NCBI RefSeq assembly: GCF_001618145.1
Contig: NZ_LQNF01000017.1
Span: 19,835-83,834, forward strand
Direction of reading: 5' to 3'
DNA: 64,000 nt
From: Oceanobacillus damuensis
Lineage (GTDB): Bacteria > Bacillota > Bacilli > Bacillales > Amphibacillaceae
The position numbers and the translations under genes were made by a program. The notes beneath the pieces are model-generated. The model was not told where the DNA came from, made no database searches, and was given only the letters and a program-made list of their open reading frames with translations. The first letter of the stretch is position 1. Each line of letters opens with the position of its first letter. Shown in pieces: positions 46,834 through 56,223 of this stretch.

Positions 46834-48012
46834 ATGACAAAATTTAAACGCGTTTTCTTAATAGTAATGGATTCAGTAGGAATTGGTGAAGCACCGGATG
46901 CAGCCGAATTCAATGATGTGGGGGCAAATACACTAGGACATATCGCCGAGCATATGAATGGACTGAAGATGCCTCATCTGGGGGGACTTGGCTTAAGTAA
47001 TATTAGACAAATAAAAGGAATTGATCAAGCAGCAAGTCCGAAAGCATTTTATTCAAAAATGCAGGAAGCCTCCAATGGAAAAGATACCATGACAGGGCAT
47101 TGGGAAATCATGGGTCTTAATATCAGCCAGCCATTTCGAACCTTCCCGGACGGGTTTCCTGATGAACTTTTAAATGAACTGGAAGAGAAAACCGGGCGTA
47201 AAATAATTGGCAATAAACCAGCATCGGGAACGGCCATTTTAGACGAGTTAGGCGAGGAGCATATTGACACAGGTGCTTTGATCGTCTATACATCAGCTGA
47301 TTCTGTACTGCAAATAGCAGCACATGAAGAAATTGTACCGATAGAAGAACTGTACCGAATTTGTGAAATTGCTCGAGAACTTACTCTCGATAAAAAATAT
47401 ATGGTAGGCCGTGTAATTGCCCGACCGTTCATAGGCAAACCTGGTGCATATGAGCGGACATCAAACCGTCATGATTATGCATTAAAACCATTTGGCCGAA
47501 CAGTTATGAATGAGCTTAAGGACAATAATTTGGACGTTATCGCCATCGGTAAAATATCTGATATTTACGATGGTGAGGGTATAACAAAAGCTGTTCGTAC
47601 AACGGATAACAATGATGGGATGGATCGTCTGGTTGAGTCAATGGACGAGGATTTCAATGGTATCAGTTTTCTGAATCTCGTCGACTTTGACGCTAAATTC
47701 GGTCACCGCAGAGACCCGGAAGGTTATGGAAAGGCCTTGGAAGAGTTCGATGCCAGGCTGCCTGAAGTTTTGTCAAAACTAGAAAAAGACGATCTTTTGA
47801 TTATTACCGCAGACCATGGGAACGACCCTGTTCATCATGGCACTGACCATACAAGGGAATACGTTCCTTTGATCGTACATCACGTTAATATTACAGAAGG
47901 CAGGAATATACCGATCAGAGAAACATTTGCAGATATCGGCGCAACAATTGCCGATAATTTCGGTATCCCGATGCCTGAGCACGGTAAAAGTTTTTTAAAC
48001 GATATTGAGTAA
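46834..48012 (+). CDS. deoB: Phosphopentomutase
   Basis: 392 residues. Alkaline-phosphatase-fold mutase that converts (deoxy)ribose 1-phosphate to the 5-phosphate. [19 protein letters not shown] is the N-terminal metal site, DTMTGHWE contains the phosphorylated Thr, and [20 protein letters not shown] holds later metal ligands. CAGGAGG precedes ATG. It forms an operon with pupG and pdp (gaps of 15 and 22 bases), which feed it sugar 1-phosphates. Confidence 0.96.
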   Translation: MTKFKRVFLIVMDSVGIGEAPDAAEFNDVGANTLGHIAEHMNGLKMPHLGGLGLSNIRQIKGIDQAASPKAFYSKMQEASNGKDTMTGHWEIMGLNISQPFRTFPDGFPDELLNELEEKTGRKIIGNKPASGTAILDELGEEHIDTGALIVYTSADSVLQIAAHEEIVPIEELYRICEIARELTLDKKYMVGRVIARPFIGKPGAYERTSNRHDYALKPFGRTVMNELKDNNLDVIAIGKISDIYDGEGITKAVRTTDNNDGMDRLVESMDEDFNGISFLNLVDFDAKFGHRRDPEGYGKALEEFDARLPEVLSKLEKDDLLIITADHGNDPVHHGTDHTREYVPLIVHHVNITEGRNIPIRETFADIGATIADNFGIPMPEHGKSFLNDIE

Positions 48013-48027
48013 AGGGGAAGCATAATC

Positions 48028-48846
48028 ATGAATCTTACTGCTATTTCTGAAGCAAGCACATATGTAAAAGATCAATTAAAGGACGCTCCAGCAATCGGAC
48101 TCATACTAGGCTCAGGTCTCGGTGTACTCGGAGATGAAATAGAAAATGCAACCGTTATACCATATAGTAATATTCCACATTTCCCCGAATCCACGGTGTC
48201 CGGACATAAGGGACAGCTCGTAATCGGAACCCTTGAAGGAAAACAAGTAATCGCAATGCAGGGGCGCTTCCACTACTATGAAGGATATTCAATGCAGCAG
48301 GTCACCTTTCCAATTCGTGTCATGAAAGACATTGGCATTAAATCCATCATTGTGACAAATGCTGCTGGTGGAATCAATGAAGACTTCCAACCAGGTGATT
48401 TGATGCTCATAACTGATCACATCAACAATATGGGGAACAACCCATTAATCGGAAAAAATGATGACGCTTTGGGTGCCCGCTTTCCGGATATGAGCCAGGG
48501 CTATGACAAAGAATATATCGAACACGCCGTAAAGTGTGCAGATGCTCTCGGAATGAGCATACAAAAAGGTGTCTATGTGGGAAATACCGGCCCTGCATAC
48601 GAGACGCCTGCAGAGGTCAGAATGCTTAAGACGCTTGGAGGCGATGCAGTGGGCATGTCAACCGTACCGGAAGTAATTGTGAGCAGACATGCAGGAATTC
48701 GCGTGCTTGGAATTTCCTGCATATCAAATATGGCTGCCGGAATACTGGACCAGCCTCTGACACATGATGAAGTAATCGAAACGACTGAAAAGGTGAGGGA
48801 AGACTTTATTAAATTCGTAAAAAATATAATTAGTTCGCTACCATAA
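48028..48846 (+). CDS. pupG: Purine nucleoside phosphorylase I
   Basis: 272 residues. Trimeric low-molecular-mass PNP: LILGSGLGVLGDEI, GRFHYYEGYSMQQVTFP, VTNAAGGIN and the purine/ribose site GPAYETPAEVRML with VGMSTVPEVIVSRHAG. It releases ribose 1-phosphate from guanosine and inosine. Operon deoB-pupG-pdp as in B. subtilis. Confidence 0.95.
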   Translation: MNLTAISEASTYVKDQLKDAPAIGLILGSGLGVLGDEIENATVIPYSNIPHFPESTVSGHKGQLVIGTLEGKQVIAMQGRFHYYEGYSMQQVTFPIRVMKDIGIKSIIVTNAAGGINEDFQPGDLMLITDHINNMGNNPLIGKNDDALGARFPDMSQGYDKEYIEHAVKCADALGMSIQKGVYVGNTGPAYETPAEVRMLKTLGGDAVGMSTVPEVIVSRHAGIRVLGISCISNMAAGILDQPLTHDEVIETTEKVREDFIKFVKNIISSLP

Positions 48847-48868
48847 TAACTAAAAAAAGGTGATACAA

Positions 48869-50173
48869 ATGAGAATGTATGACATCATCGAAAAAAAGAG
48901 AAATGGACAGGCATTAACAAAAGAAGAGATCACATTTTTCATTGATGGTTACACGAAGGATGAAATCCCTGATTATCAAATCAGTGCGTTGTTAATGGCA
49001 ATCTATTTCCAGGATATGAACGAAGAAGAACGGGCAGCGTTGACAATGGCAATGGTGGAATCCGGTGATCAAATTGACCTGTCAGCGATTACAGGCATCA
49101 AGGTGGACAAACATTCCACAGGCGGTGTTGGTGATACAACCACACTAATTCTTGCCCCCCTTGTGGCATCCGTCGATGTTCCTTTGGCAAAAATGAGTGG
49201 AAGGGGACTTGGGCATACCGGAGGGACAATTGATAAACTTGAATCCGTCCCAGGATTTCACGTAGAATTATCGAACGATGAATTCATTGATCTCGTCAAC
49301 AGAAACAAAGTTGCTGTTATCGGACAATCAGGTAATTTAACACCTGCCGATAAAAAGCTGTACAGTTTAAGAGATGTTACAGCAACAGTGAACTCAATCC
49401 CGCTTATCGCCAGTTCCATCATGAGCAAAAAAATCGCTTCCGGTGCAGATGGGATCGTTCTTGATGTAAAAACCGGTGCCGGGGCATTCATGAAAAATCT
49501 GGACGAATCCAAAGCACTGGCACATGCAATGGTTTCAATAGGAAACCGTGTCGGAAGAAAAACAATGGCCGTCATCTCAGATATGAGCCAGCCTTTGGGA
49601 TTTGCAATTGGAAATGCTCTCGAAGTGAAAGAAGCGATGGATACTTTACAAGGAAATGGACCGGAAGATCTTACTGAATTGTGTCTTACCTTGGGAAGTC
49701 AAATGGTTGTACTTGCTGGAAAAGCTGACACTATTGAAGAAGCGAGAGGAAAATTACAGGACAATCTCCACAATGGGAAGGCTTTTGATAAATTCAAACG
49801 TTTTCTTATGTCACAGGGTGGAGATGCGAGTGTTGCTGACAACCCGGACCTATTGCCACAAGCTTCTCACAAGATTGAATTACCTGCAAAATCTTCAGGA
49901 GTCGTCGGAAAAATGATTGCAGATGAATTGGGCACTGCAGCAATGATGCTTGGAGCTGGAAGAGCAACAAAAGAATCTGAAATAGATCTCAGTGTAGGAA
50001 TCGTACTCCGCAAAAAAGTCGGTGATACGGTATCTGAAGGAGAGTCACTTCTTACCATTCATTCCAACCGGCAGTCTGTTGAAGATGTAATCGAAAAGCT
50101 CTATCAAAGTATCGATATATCGAATGGCAATGTAAAAGCTCCCGACTTGATTTACGGCACAATAACAGAATAG
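48869..50173 (+). CDS. pdp: Pyrimidine-nucleoside phosphorylase
   Basis: 434 residues. It splits uridine, thymidine and deoxyuridine with phosphate. The phosphate-binding signature [17 protein letters not shown] follows [34 protein letters not shown] and a C-terminal alpha/beta domain complete the family layout. I use ATG 48869 with AAAGGTGAT upstream rather than GTG 48860 inside that site. A terminator follows. Confidence 0.96.
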   Translation: MRMYDIIEKKRNGQALTKEEITFFIDGYTKDEIPDYQISALLMAIYFQDMNEEERAALTMAMVESGDQIDLSAITGIKVDKHSTGGVGDTTTLILAPLVASVDVPLAKMSGRGLGHTGGTIDKLESVPGFHVELSNDEFIDLVNRNKVAVIGQSGNLTPADKKLYSLRDVTATVNSIPLIASSIMSKKIASGADGIVLDVKTGAGAFMKNLDESKALAHAMVSIGNRVGRKTMAVISDMSQPLGFAIGNALEVKEAMDTLQGNGPEDLTELCLTLGSQMVVLAGKADTIEEARGKLQDNLHNGKAFDKFKRFLMSQGGDASVADNPDLLPQASHKIELPAKSSGVVGKMIADELGTAAMMLGAGRATKESEIDLSVGIVLRKKVGDTVSEGESLLTIHSNRQSVEDVIEKLYQSIDISNGNVKAPDLIYGTITE

Positions 50174-50183
50174 CCTATTTTTT

Positions 50184-50208
50184 AAGCACACATACGTGTG
50201 CTTTTTTT
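50184..50208 (+). terminator. Terminator of deoB-pupG-pdp
   Basis: Stem AAGCACAC / GTGTGCTT with loop ATAC, followed by TTTTTCTTTTTT; 11 bases after the pdp stop. Confidence 0.88.
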
Positions 50209-50227
50209 CTTTTTTCTGTTTTTCGGG

Positions 50228-50257
50228 GTATGAAAATACCAAATTCCGGTAATCCTT
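50228..50257 (+). promoter_or_regulatory. Candidate sigma-F promoter of dacF
   Basis: GTATG (50228-50232) and GGTAATCCTT (50248-50257), 15 bases apart, resemble the sigma-F elements GYATA and GGNRANAYTR with two mismatches in the -10. dacF is a sigma-F gene in B. subtilis, and transcription runs on into spoIIA. Confidence 0.5.
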
Positions 50258-50286
50258 ACATTATATTGATTGCTGGAGGTAAAGCT

Positions 50287-51456
50287 ATGAAAAAGTATGG
50301 TTTATTCTTAACAATAATGATTTTCATCACGACTATCACACCTTTTTCTGCCTTTGCAGAAGAGAAAGATAATGCATTGAATCTCGCTGAAAATGCTAAA
50401 TCAGCTATTTTACTCGAACAGGATACTGGAGAAATACTTTTCGACAAAAATGCTCAGGAACAGCTGCCGCCAGCCAGCATGACCAAAATCATGACGCTGC
50501 TTTTAATTATGGAAGCATTGGAAAACGGAAAACTTTCCAAAGATGAGGTTGTTCGAGTCAGCGACCGTGCCGCTTCTATGGGGGGGTCACAAATATTCCT
50601 TGAGGCAGGGGAGGAAATGACCGTAAATGACTTGCTTAAGGGGGTAGCAATAGCTTCTGGCAACGATGCAAGTGTTGCTCTTGCGGAAAGAATAGCTGGG
50701 AGTGAAGAATCGTTCGTGGCCAAGATGAATGAACGAGCAAAGGAACTGAATCTGGAGAACACTAAATTCCAGAACTCTACAGGACTTCCTGCCGAAGAAC
50801 ATTACAGCACCGCCTACGACATGGCAATTATTGCAAATGAATTATTAAAGTATGAAAATGTTACAGCATACACCTCCGTGTACGAGGATTATTTAAGAAA
50901 AGGTCAAGACAATGAATTTTGGTTAGTAAACACAAATAAACTCGTACGATTCTATCCGGATGTGGACGGTTTAAAAACCGGCTATACTAATGAAGCAAAA
51001 TATTGCCTGACAGCTACCGCAAAAAGAGATGATATGAGAGTAATCGCTGTAGTCATGGGCGCAGAAACAACCAAAGAAAGAAATGCCATGGTATCCGGTC
51101 TGCTCGATTATGCATTCAATCACTTCGAGACAAATAAATTATTTGACAAGGATGCCAAAATAACCGAAATTCAACTTTTGAAATCAAAGAATAAAAGTAT
51201 AGACATAGTTTCCAATCAATCTGTAAGCACACTTCACCGAAAAGGGGAGACAGAAAAAAATATAACTACCGAAATAGAACTTCATGAAAGTTGGGATTTC
51301 CCTATCACGAAGGGAGAACAAGTCGGGAAGCTCTATGTAAAAGATGGGGAAAATATTCTGTCAGAAGTTCCGCTTACCGTAGAAGAGGATGTCGAGAAAG
51401 CATCTTATTTTTCACTGCTAAAAAGAGCCATGCAGGAAATGGTGAAAATACGCTGA
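50287..51456 (+). CDS. dacF: Sporulation D-alanyl-D-alanine carboxypeptidase DacF
   Basis: 389 residues, the B. subtilis length. A signal peptide (about 1-23, cut after SAFA) precedes the S11 peptidase domain with SxxK in ASMTK, SGND and KTGYTN, and a C-terminal beta domain with an amphipathic end (YFSLLKRAMQEMVKI). It trims pentapeptide side chains during spore cortex formation. The start is ATG 50287 behind GGAGG. The longer reading from 50230 starts in the promoter. Located just before spoIIAA, as in B. subtilis. Confidence 0.94.
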   Translation: MKKYGLFLTIMIFITTITPFSAFAEEKDNALNLAENAKSAILLEQDTGEILFDKNAQEQLPPASMTKIMTLLLIMEALENGKLSKDEVVRVSDRAASMGGSQIFLEAGEEMTVNDLLKGVAIASGNDASVALAERIAGSEESFVAKMNERAKELNLENTKFQNSTGLPAEEHYSTAYDMAIIANELLKYENVTAYTSVYEDYLRKGQDNEFWLVNTNKLVRFYPDVDGLKTGYTNEAKYCLTATAKRDDMRVIAVVMGAETTKERNAMVSGLLDYAFNHFETNKLFDKDAKITEIQLLKSKNKSIDIVSNQSVSTLHRKGETEKNITTEIELHESWDFPITKGEQVGKLYVKDGENILSEVPLTVEEDVEKASYFSLLKRAMQEMVKIR

Positions 51457-51498
51457 TTGCTTCTATCTTTAACGAATCAGCACTTCTTTTGTCGGTTG

Positions 51499-51526
51499 GC
51501 AGGAATATGACCTCCAGATGAAGAAA
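51499..51526 (+). promoter_or_regulatory. Sigma-H promoter of the spoIIA operon
   Basis: GCAGGAATA (51499-51507) and GAAGAAA (51520-51526) with a 12-base spacer match the sigma-H consensus with one mismatch in the -10. It lies 37 bases before spoIIAA. TGTCGGT at 51490-51496 is a partial match to the 0A box (TGTCGAA), as expected for this Spo0A-activated operon. Confidence 0.6.
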
Positions 51527-51562
51527 TAGAGATACTAAAGTTCTTATAAAGGAGGATGAAAC

Positions 51563-51916
51563 ATGGGACTTCATTCAACGTTCGATGTAAAAGGGGAAGT
51601 TCTGATTGTAAGGCTTTCCGGTGAATTGGATCATCATGAAGCGGAAGCATTAAGAGAAAAATGGAAAGATATGCTCTATTCCAACCCCGTAAAACATATT
51701 ATCTTAAACCTTGAAGCAGTGTCATTTATGGACAGTTCTGGTTTGGGTGTCGTCTTGGGAAGATATAAAGAGGTCATACAGCTTGGCGGGGAGATGGTAG
51801 TCTGTTCAATTTCTCCTGCAGTTAAACGATTGTTTGAGATGTCAGGTCTGTTTAAAATCGTCAGGCTGGAAGAAAACGAGGAATTTGCCTTAGCGACTTT
51901 GGGGGTGGCTTCATGA
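51563..51916 (+). CDS. spoIIAA: Anti-sigma F factor antagonist
   Basis: 117 residues, STAS domain. The phosphorylated residue is Ser58 in [15 protein letters not shown]. Dephosphorylated by SpoIIE, the protein binds SpoIIAB and frees sigma-F in the forespore. AAAGGAGG precedes ATG. The stop overlaps the spoIIAB start by four bases. Confidence 0.97.
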   Translation: MGLHSTFDVKGEVLIVRLSGELDHHEAEALREKWKDMLYSNPVKHIILNLEAVSFMDSSGLGVVLGRYKEVIQLGGEMVVCSISPAVKRLFEMSGLFKIVRLEENEEFALATLGVAS

Positions 51917-52353
51917 GAAATGAAATGTCTTTGGAATTTTCCAGTGTCAGTGAAAATGAAGCTTTTGCAAGGGTCACTGTGGCTGCATTTATAACACAGC
52001 TTGATCCCACGATGGATGAAGTGACGGAAATTAAAACCGTTGTGTCTGAGGCGGTCACTAATGCCATCATTCATGGCTACAACAACGAACCCAATCATAA
52101 AATTTTCATAAATTGTACGCTGCTTGATGGTGAAATTGAGTTAACCATCAAAGATCATGGTATCGGTATCAGCGATATCAAAGAAGCTCGTCAACCACTG
52201 TTTACTTCCAAGCCCGATATGGAAAGATCAGGAATGGGATTTACCATCATTGAAAATTTCATGGATTCTGTTGAAGTCATATCATCCCCTGATAAAGGGA
52301 CTACGGTCAATATGACAAAGCAGCTTTCAAAAACGAAAACAGTTTATAACTGA
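51913..52353 (+). CDS. spoIIAB: Anti-sigma F factor and serine kinase
   Basis: 146 residues, GHKL ATPase fold: the N-box [14 protein letters not shown]1 IKDHGIGI and G2 [14 protein letters not shown] are visible. It holds sigma-F inactive and phosphorylates SpoIIAA. It overlaps spoIIAA by ATGA and is followed by sigF after 10 bases. Confidence 0.97.
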   Translation: MRNEMSLEFSSVSENEAFARVTVAAFITQLDPTMDEVTEIKTVVSEAVTNAIIHGYNNEPNHKIFINCTLLDGEIELTIKDHGIGISDIKEARQPLFTSKPDMERSGMGFTIIENFMDSVEVISSPDKGTTVNMTKQLSKTKTVYN

Positions 52354-52363
52354 GGATGCTGTC

Positions 52364-53116
52364 ATGAATGTAAATGTTAAAAATCAAAAGGAACAGTTGT
52401 CGGATGAACAAGTAAAAGACTATATACTCAGAAGCCAGCAGGGTGATAAAGAGGCAAGAGATATACTGGTTGAAAAAAATATTCGCCTTGTATGGTCTGT
52501 TGTCCAAAGATTCATAAATCGCGGCTATGATCCGGACGACCTCTTTCAGATCGGAAGCATAGGCTTGATTAAATCAATCGATAAATTTGACCTTTCCTAT
52601 GATGTACGCTTTTCGACATATGCAGTTCCAATGATCATTGGGGAAATACAACGTTTTATCAGGGACGATGGCAGCGTAAAAGTGAGTCGTTCTCTGAAGG
52701 AAACCGGAAATAAGATCCGCAGAAAAAGGGATGAACTGACAAAACAGTACGGCAGATCTCCAACAGTCACAGAAATTGCCGATGCGTTGGAAATTTTACC
52801 TGAAGAAGTTGTCCATTCCCAGGAGGCCGCAAAATCTCCGCAATCGATACACGAGACGGTATTTGAAAATGATGGAGATCCAATCACATTGCTTGATCAA
52901 ATAGCTGACCAGGATTCCAAATGGTTTGATAAGCTTTCTTTACAGGAAGCAATTCGAAGTTTAAGTGAAAGAGAAAGATTGATTGTATACTTAAGATATT
53001 ATAAAGACCAGACTCAGACAGAGGTTGCTGATAGACTTGGAATATCCCAAGTGCAGGTTTCCCGTCTCGAAAAGAAAATTTTAGAAGATATGAAGAAAAA
53101 TATGGATACAAGTTAG
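52364..53116 (+). CDS. sigF: RNA polymerase sigma-F factor
   Basis: 250 residues. Region 2 (DLFQIGSIGLIKSIDKFDLSYDVRFSTYAVPMIIGEIQRFIRDD, with the -10 recognition helix), region 3 (SLKETGNKIRRKRDEL) and region 4 (LSERERLIVYLRYYKDQTQTEVADRLGISQVQVSRLEKKI) are all present. It is the first forespore-specific sigma factor. Third gene of the spoIIA operon; a terminator follows. Confidence 0.97.
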   Translation: MNVNVKNQKEQLSDEQVKDYILRSQQGDKEARDILVEKNIRLVWSVVQRFINRGYDPDDLFQIGSIGLIKSIDKFDLSYDVRFSTYAVPMIIGEIQRFIRDDGSVKVSRSLKETGNKIRRKRDELTKQYGRSPTVTEIADALEILPEEVVHSQEAAKSPQSIHETVFENDGDPITLLDQIADQDSKWFDKLSLQEAIRSLSERERLIVYLRYYKDQTQTEVADRLGISQVQVSRLEKKILEDMKKNMDTS

Positions 53117-53172
53117 TTATATTCTTTATCCTTTTTTTCGGAAAGAAGCCGGGATAAAAGTGGTTTAGTCAT

Positions 53173-53240
53173 AGAAAAATCCGAACTATGATTTAGAATT
53201 CTTTCGTTAGAATTCGAAATTAGTTCGGATTTTTCTTTTT
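53173..53240 (+). terminator. Terminator after sigF
   Basis: Perfect 16-bp outer stem AGAAAAATCCGAACTA / TAGTTCGGATTTTTCT with an inner GAATTC...GAATTC pairing and a T run behind. The 328-base gap between sigF and spoVAA holds this hairpin and a short AT-rich leader; nothing else is visible in it. Confidence 0.8.
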
Positions 53241-53444
53241 TAAAGCTTGCTTATCTTGAATTCATTTGTTTTTAGTGATGGTACTTTTAGTTATATTCAG
53301 ACACTTTTTATAGCAGAAAGTAAGAAACTGCCTTATTTCCACAATACAACGAAGGCAATGTTAAGTTTTCTAATTTTTAATGATTAAATACTGCTTCCTG
53401 ACAGATACTAATCTTACACATTCTAAAAGAAAAGGAAGTATTCC

Positions 53445-54062
53445 ATGGCAGAAGTCATTTATCTTCGACTGAAGAAAAACCTGGAAATAACGAAGCTGCA
53501 GCAGATTTACCTAAAGGACATTGCCTATATCTCCGCTACTCCAATATATAAGGAAAAGCTTTTGGAAACACCGATTTATCGAGTCACAAAAAAAGACAAA
53601 AACATTGTAATCATTGATAGTTTCCTGATCATTGATCACTTGACCGCTTTACACAATGAATTGGAAATTCAATTGCTTGGTCCTGAACAGACAATCATCC
53701 ATATTAATGAGGTTAAAAAACCGGTTAATATATGGATAGCATCTTTTGTATGGTTGCTTCTATTTATTGGAACGGCAATGACAATCATGAATTTTCATTA
53801 CGATGTCAGTATGCAGCAAGTACAGCAAAAGCTGCATTTTATACTTACCGGTGAAGAGAGTGAATTTCCACTATGGATTCAGATACCGTATTCGTTTGGA
53901 TTAGGACTAGGTACACTTCTATTTTTTAATCATTGGTTTAACAGACGGTTTAACGAAGAACCCAGCCCACTGGAAGTTGAAATTTACAACTACCAACAGG
54001 ATCTCAATCATTACATGAATCATCATGAAAACAAGCTGAATGATACAAACCCTTCTGATTAA
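53445..54062 (+). CDS. spoVAA: Stage V sporulation protein AA
   Basis: 205 residues. An N-terminal domain (about 1-90) with VYLRLKKN-like start (EVIYLRLKKNLEI) and two membrane helices (about 97-115 and 145-165). SpoVA proteins move calcium dipicolinate into the spore. CATTCTA at 53419-53425 fits a sigma-G -10 element, but I cannot find a convincing -35. The 3' end overlaps spoVAB by 23 bases. Confidence 0.93.
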   Translation: MAEVIYLRLKKNLEITKLQQIYLKDIAYISATPIYKEKLLETPIYRVTKKDKNIVIIDSFLIIDHLTALHNELEIQLLGPEQTIIHINEVKKPVNIWIASFVWLLLFIGTAMTIMNFHYDVSMQQVQQKLHFILTGEESEFPLWIQIPYSFGLGLGTLLFFNHWFNRRFNEEPSPLEVEIYNYQQDLNHYMNHHENKLNDTNPSD

Positions 54063-54468
54063 TCTCGTCCAGATAATAATCGGACTTGGTGGGGGTCTTG
54101 CCGTTGGGGCTGGGTTTGTTGCATTTATTACCGTTTTGGGTATCATTCCTCGATTGATTCAACTAAGTAAAACAGAGTCACTTATAAATGTATTCAGCGC
54201 TAGTGTGATTATAGGTCTTATGATTGGAACATACTTTTCTTTTGCAAATGTTTCGTTTCAGCAGCCTGTTTTAGTTTTATTGGTTTGGGGGATCCTGCAT
54301 GGCATCTTCAATGGCATGCTAGCCGCCGCTCTAACAGAGGTACTCAATGTATTTCCAATCTTATCAAGAAGAATACGGATGGAAAAATACCTATTGATTC
54401 TGCTAATGGCAATCGTCTTCGGGAAAATAACAGGCTCTTTGTTCCAATGGACCTATTTTGTCAGGTAA
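54040..54468 (+). CDS. spoVAB: Stage V sporulation protein AB
   Basis: 142 residues, four membrane helices. Family stretches: GLGGGLAVGAGFVAFITVLGIIPRL and MLAAALTEVLNVFPILSRRI. Its ATG lies within spoVAA. In B. subtilis it is followed by spoVAC-AD-AEb-AEa; here 182 non-coding bases with a large hairpin follow, and the next gene is already spoVAF. Confidence 0.93.
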   Translation: MIQTLLINLVQIIIGLGGGLAVGAGFVAFITVLGIIPRLIQLSKTESLINVFSASVIIGLMIGTYFSFANVSFQQPVLVLLVWGILHGIFNGMLAAALTEVLNVFPILSRRIRMEKYLLILLMAIVFGKITGSLFQWTYFVR

Positions 54469-54493
54469 ATAAACAAGAGCGGAGGTGACTGTT

Positions 54494-54565
54494 TAGAAAC
54501 TCAATGCTAGCAAGGGACTCGGTTTTCGCGCTTGGAATGTCCATTGCTTATGACGGGAGTTTCTA
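54494..54565. other. Long imperfect hairpin in the spoVAB-spoVAF gap
   Basis: The outer stem TAGAAACTC / GAGTTTCTA (54494-54502 and 54557-54565) is perfect over 9 bp. An inner stem GCAAGGGAC / GTCCATTGC (54510-54518 and 54539-54547) has one mismatch, and a 20-base GC-containing loop closes it. There is no T run, so it is not an ordinary terminator. It stands where spoVAC, AD and AE would be expected. Possibly a structured RNA, a repeat element or a deletion scar; I cannot tell which. Confidence 0.6.
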
Positions 54566-54656
54566 GGAACGGAAGCTTGCCGTGGCTGTTTATGTGTAAA
54601 AGTATATTGCTGCCAAAATAAATACTTTCTATTTTTTTCAAAAAGGGGATATGAGC

Positions 54657-56132
54657 ATGACCACTACAAAAAACAATCATATGATTTCTGCCAACATACG
54701 TGATAACCAGGCATATATGGAAGAAAGAATTGGAATGGGGGACTCATTTGATGTAGGGTTTCGCGAAATTATCATTTTGAAAAGAAAGGTACACCTCTAT
54801 TACGTCACAGGACTATGTGATACTTCAACTGTCCAGGAAATGATGAAAAAGCTTATCGAGATCAATGATGTGGAGACAAACCATAAAAAACTGCCGGAAA
54901 TTATCGAAAACCGGATTGTCCATCAGCAGGTCAAGCCAGTCAAGACGATGGACGAGGCAGCAGACGAGATATTGTCTGGCTTAATTGGTGTTTTTATTGA
55001 TGGAGAGAGATTTGCACAAATAGTTGACGTCAGAAGCTATCCTGGAAGAAGTCCGGAAGAACCTGATACAGAGAAGGTCATTCGTGGTTCAAGGGACGGT
55101 TATACAGAAAACATCATTCAAAACACTGCTTTGACAAGAAGAAGGCTAAGGGACGAAAGACTACGAAATAAAATGTTGAAAGTGGGTGAAAGATCGAAAA
55201 CAGATGTTTGTATCAGCTATCTGCAGGACATTGCCAGTGAAGGGCTTATTGATCTGATCAAGGAGCAGCTTGAGGCCATCGAAATAGACGGGATTACGAT
55301 GGCAGAGAAAACGATTGAAGAATTTATCATCAATCGGAAATGGAACGTATTTCCCCTTGTTCGATACACCGAAAGGCCTGATGTAGCTGCAAGTCACTTG
55401 TTGGAGGGGCATGTATTGATATTTGTTGATTCATCACCAAGTGCCATTATTCTTCCGACGACTTTTTTTCATCATCTTCAGCATGCGGAAGAGTATCGGC
55501 AGGCACCTTCAATAGGAACATTCGTTAGGTTCATCAGATATCTTGCCGTTTTTTCGTCCATGTTTTTATTGCCATTATGGCTTTTATTTGCCATGGATCC
55601 AACATTACTTCCAAAAGAATTGAGTTTTATTGGACCAAATGAGGTTGGCAATGTCCCGGTTGTCATTCAAATTATTCTAGCTGGGATCGGTATTGAGTTC
55701 CTTCGAATGGCTGCCATCCATACTCCAACTCCATTGTCAACGGCCATGGGACTCATTGCAGCCGTATTGATCGGTCAAATAGCAATAGATGTTGGATTGT
55801 TCTCACCAGAGGTTATCCTCTACGTTTCAGTCAGTGCAATCGGTTCCTATGTTACTCCAAGCTACGAATTAAGTGTTGCAAATAAATTGATTAATCTCAT
55901 CTTCATCCTTTTGGTTGGCCTGTTTGGGTTAACAGGATTTTTAGTAGGGTTTGTTGCAAACATTTTATTCCTTGTCAGCATAAAATCGTTGAAAACACCT
56001 TACCTATGGCCATTTCTCCCTTTCAACGCGAAAGCAATGCTCCATATATTATTGAGGATTCCCGTCCCTTATACAAACACCAGGCCAAGTATTGTACATC
56101 CAAAAAATAATTACAGACAACCGACGAAATGA
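54657..56132 (+). CDS. spoVAF: Stage V sporulation protein AF (GerA-family membrane protein)
   Basis: About 491 residues. A soluble N-terminal domain (1-280) with RSKTDVCISYLQDIASEGLIDLI and PLVRYTERPDVAASHLLEGHVLIFVD, then four to five membrane helices (about 285-450) with the GerA-type PTPLSTAMGLIAAVLIGQIAI. It belongs to the GerXA germinant-receptor family and is known to promote germination as part of the SpoVA operon. I choose ATG 54657, 8 bases after AAAGGGG; ATG 54651 is too close. Confidence 0.92.
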   Translation: MTTTKNNHMISANIRDNQAYMEERIGMGDSFDVGFREIIILKRKVHLYYVTGLCDTSTVQEMMKKLIEINDVETNHKKLPEIIENRIVHQQVKPVKTMDEAADEILSGLIGVFIDGERFAQIVDVRSYPGRSPEEPDTEKVIRGSRDGYTENIIQNTALTRRRLRDERLRNKMLKVGERSKTDVCISYLQDIASEGLIDLIKEQLEAIEIDGITMAEKTIEEFIINRKWNVFPLVRYTERPDVAASHLLEGHVLIFVDSSPSAIILPTTFFHHLQHAEEYRQAPSIGTFVRFIRYLAVFSSMFLLPLWLLFAMDPTLLPKELSFIGPNEVGNVPVVIQIILAGIGIEFLRMAAIHTPTPLSTAMGLIAAVLIGQIAIDVGLFSPEVILYVSVSAIGSYVTPSYELSVANKLINLIFILLVGLFGLTGFLVGFVANILFLVSIKSLKTPYLWPFLPFNAKAMLHILLRIPVPYTNTRPSIVHPKNNYRQPTK

Positions 56133-56160
56133 GCTGACAACGCGGTTAGCTCTTTTGTTT
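56131..56160 (+). terminator. Terminator after spoVAF
   Basis: GAGCTGAC / GTTAGCTC stem (one G-T pair) followed by TTTTGTTTTT. It overlaps the spoVAF stop region. Confidence 0.7.
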
Positions 56161-56223
56161 TTAACTTCAATGTGGTAAAGTGTTTTTATTATTTCAAACA
56201 ACATAGTGGAGGAACAATATATT

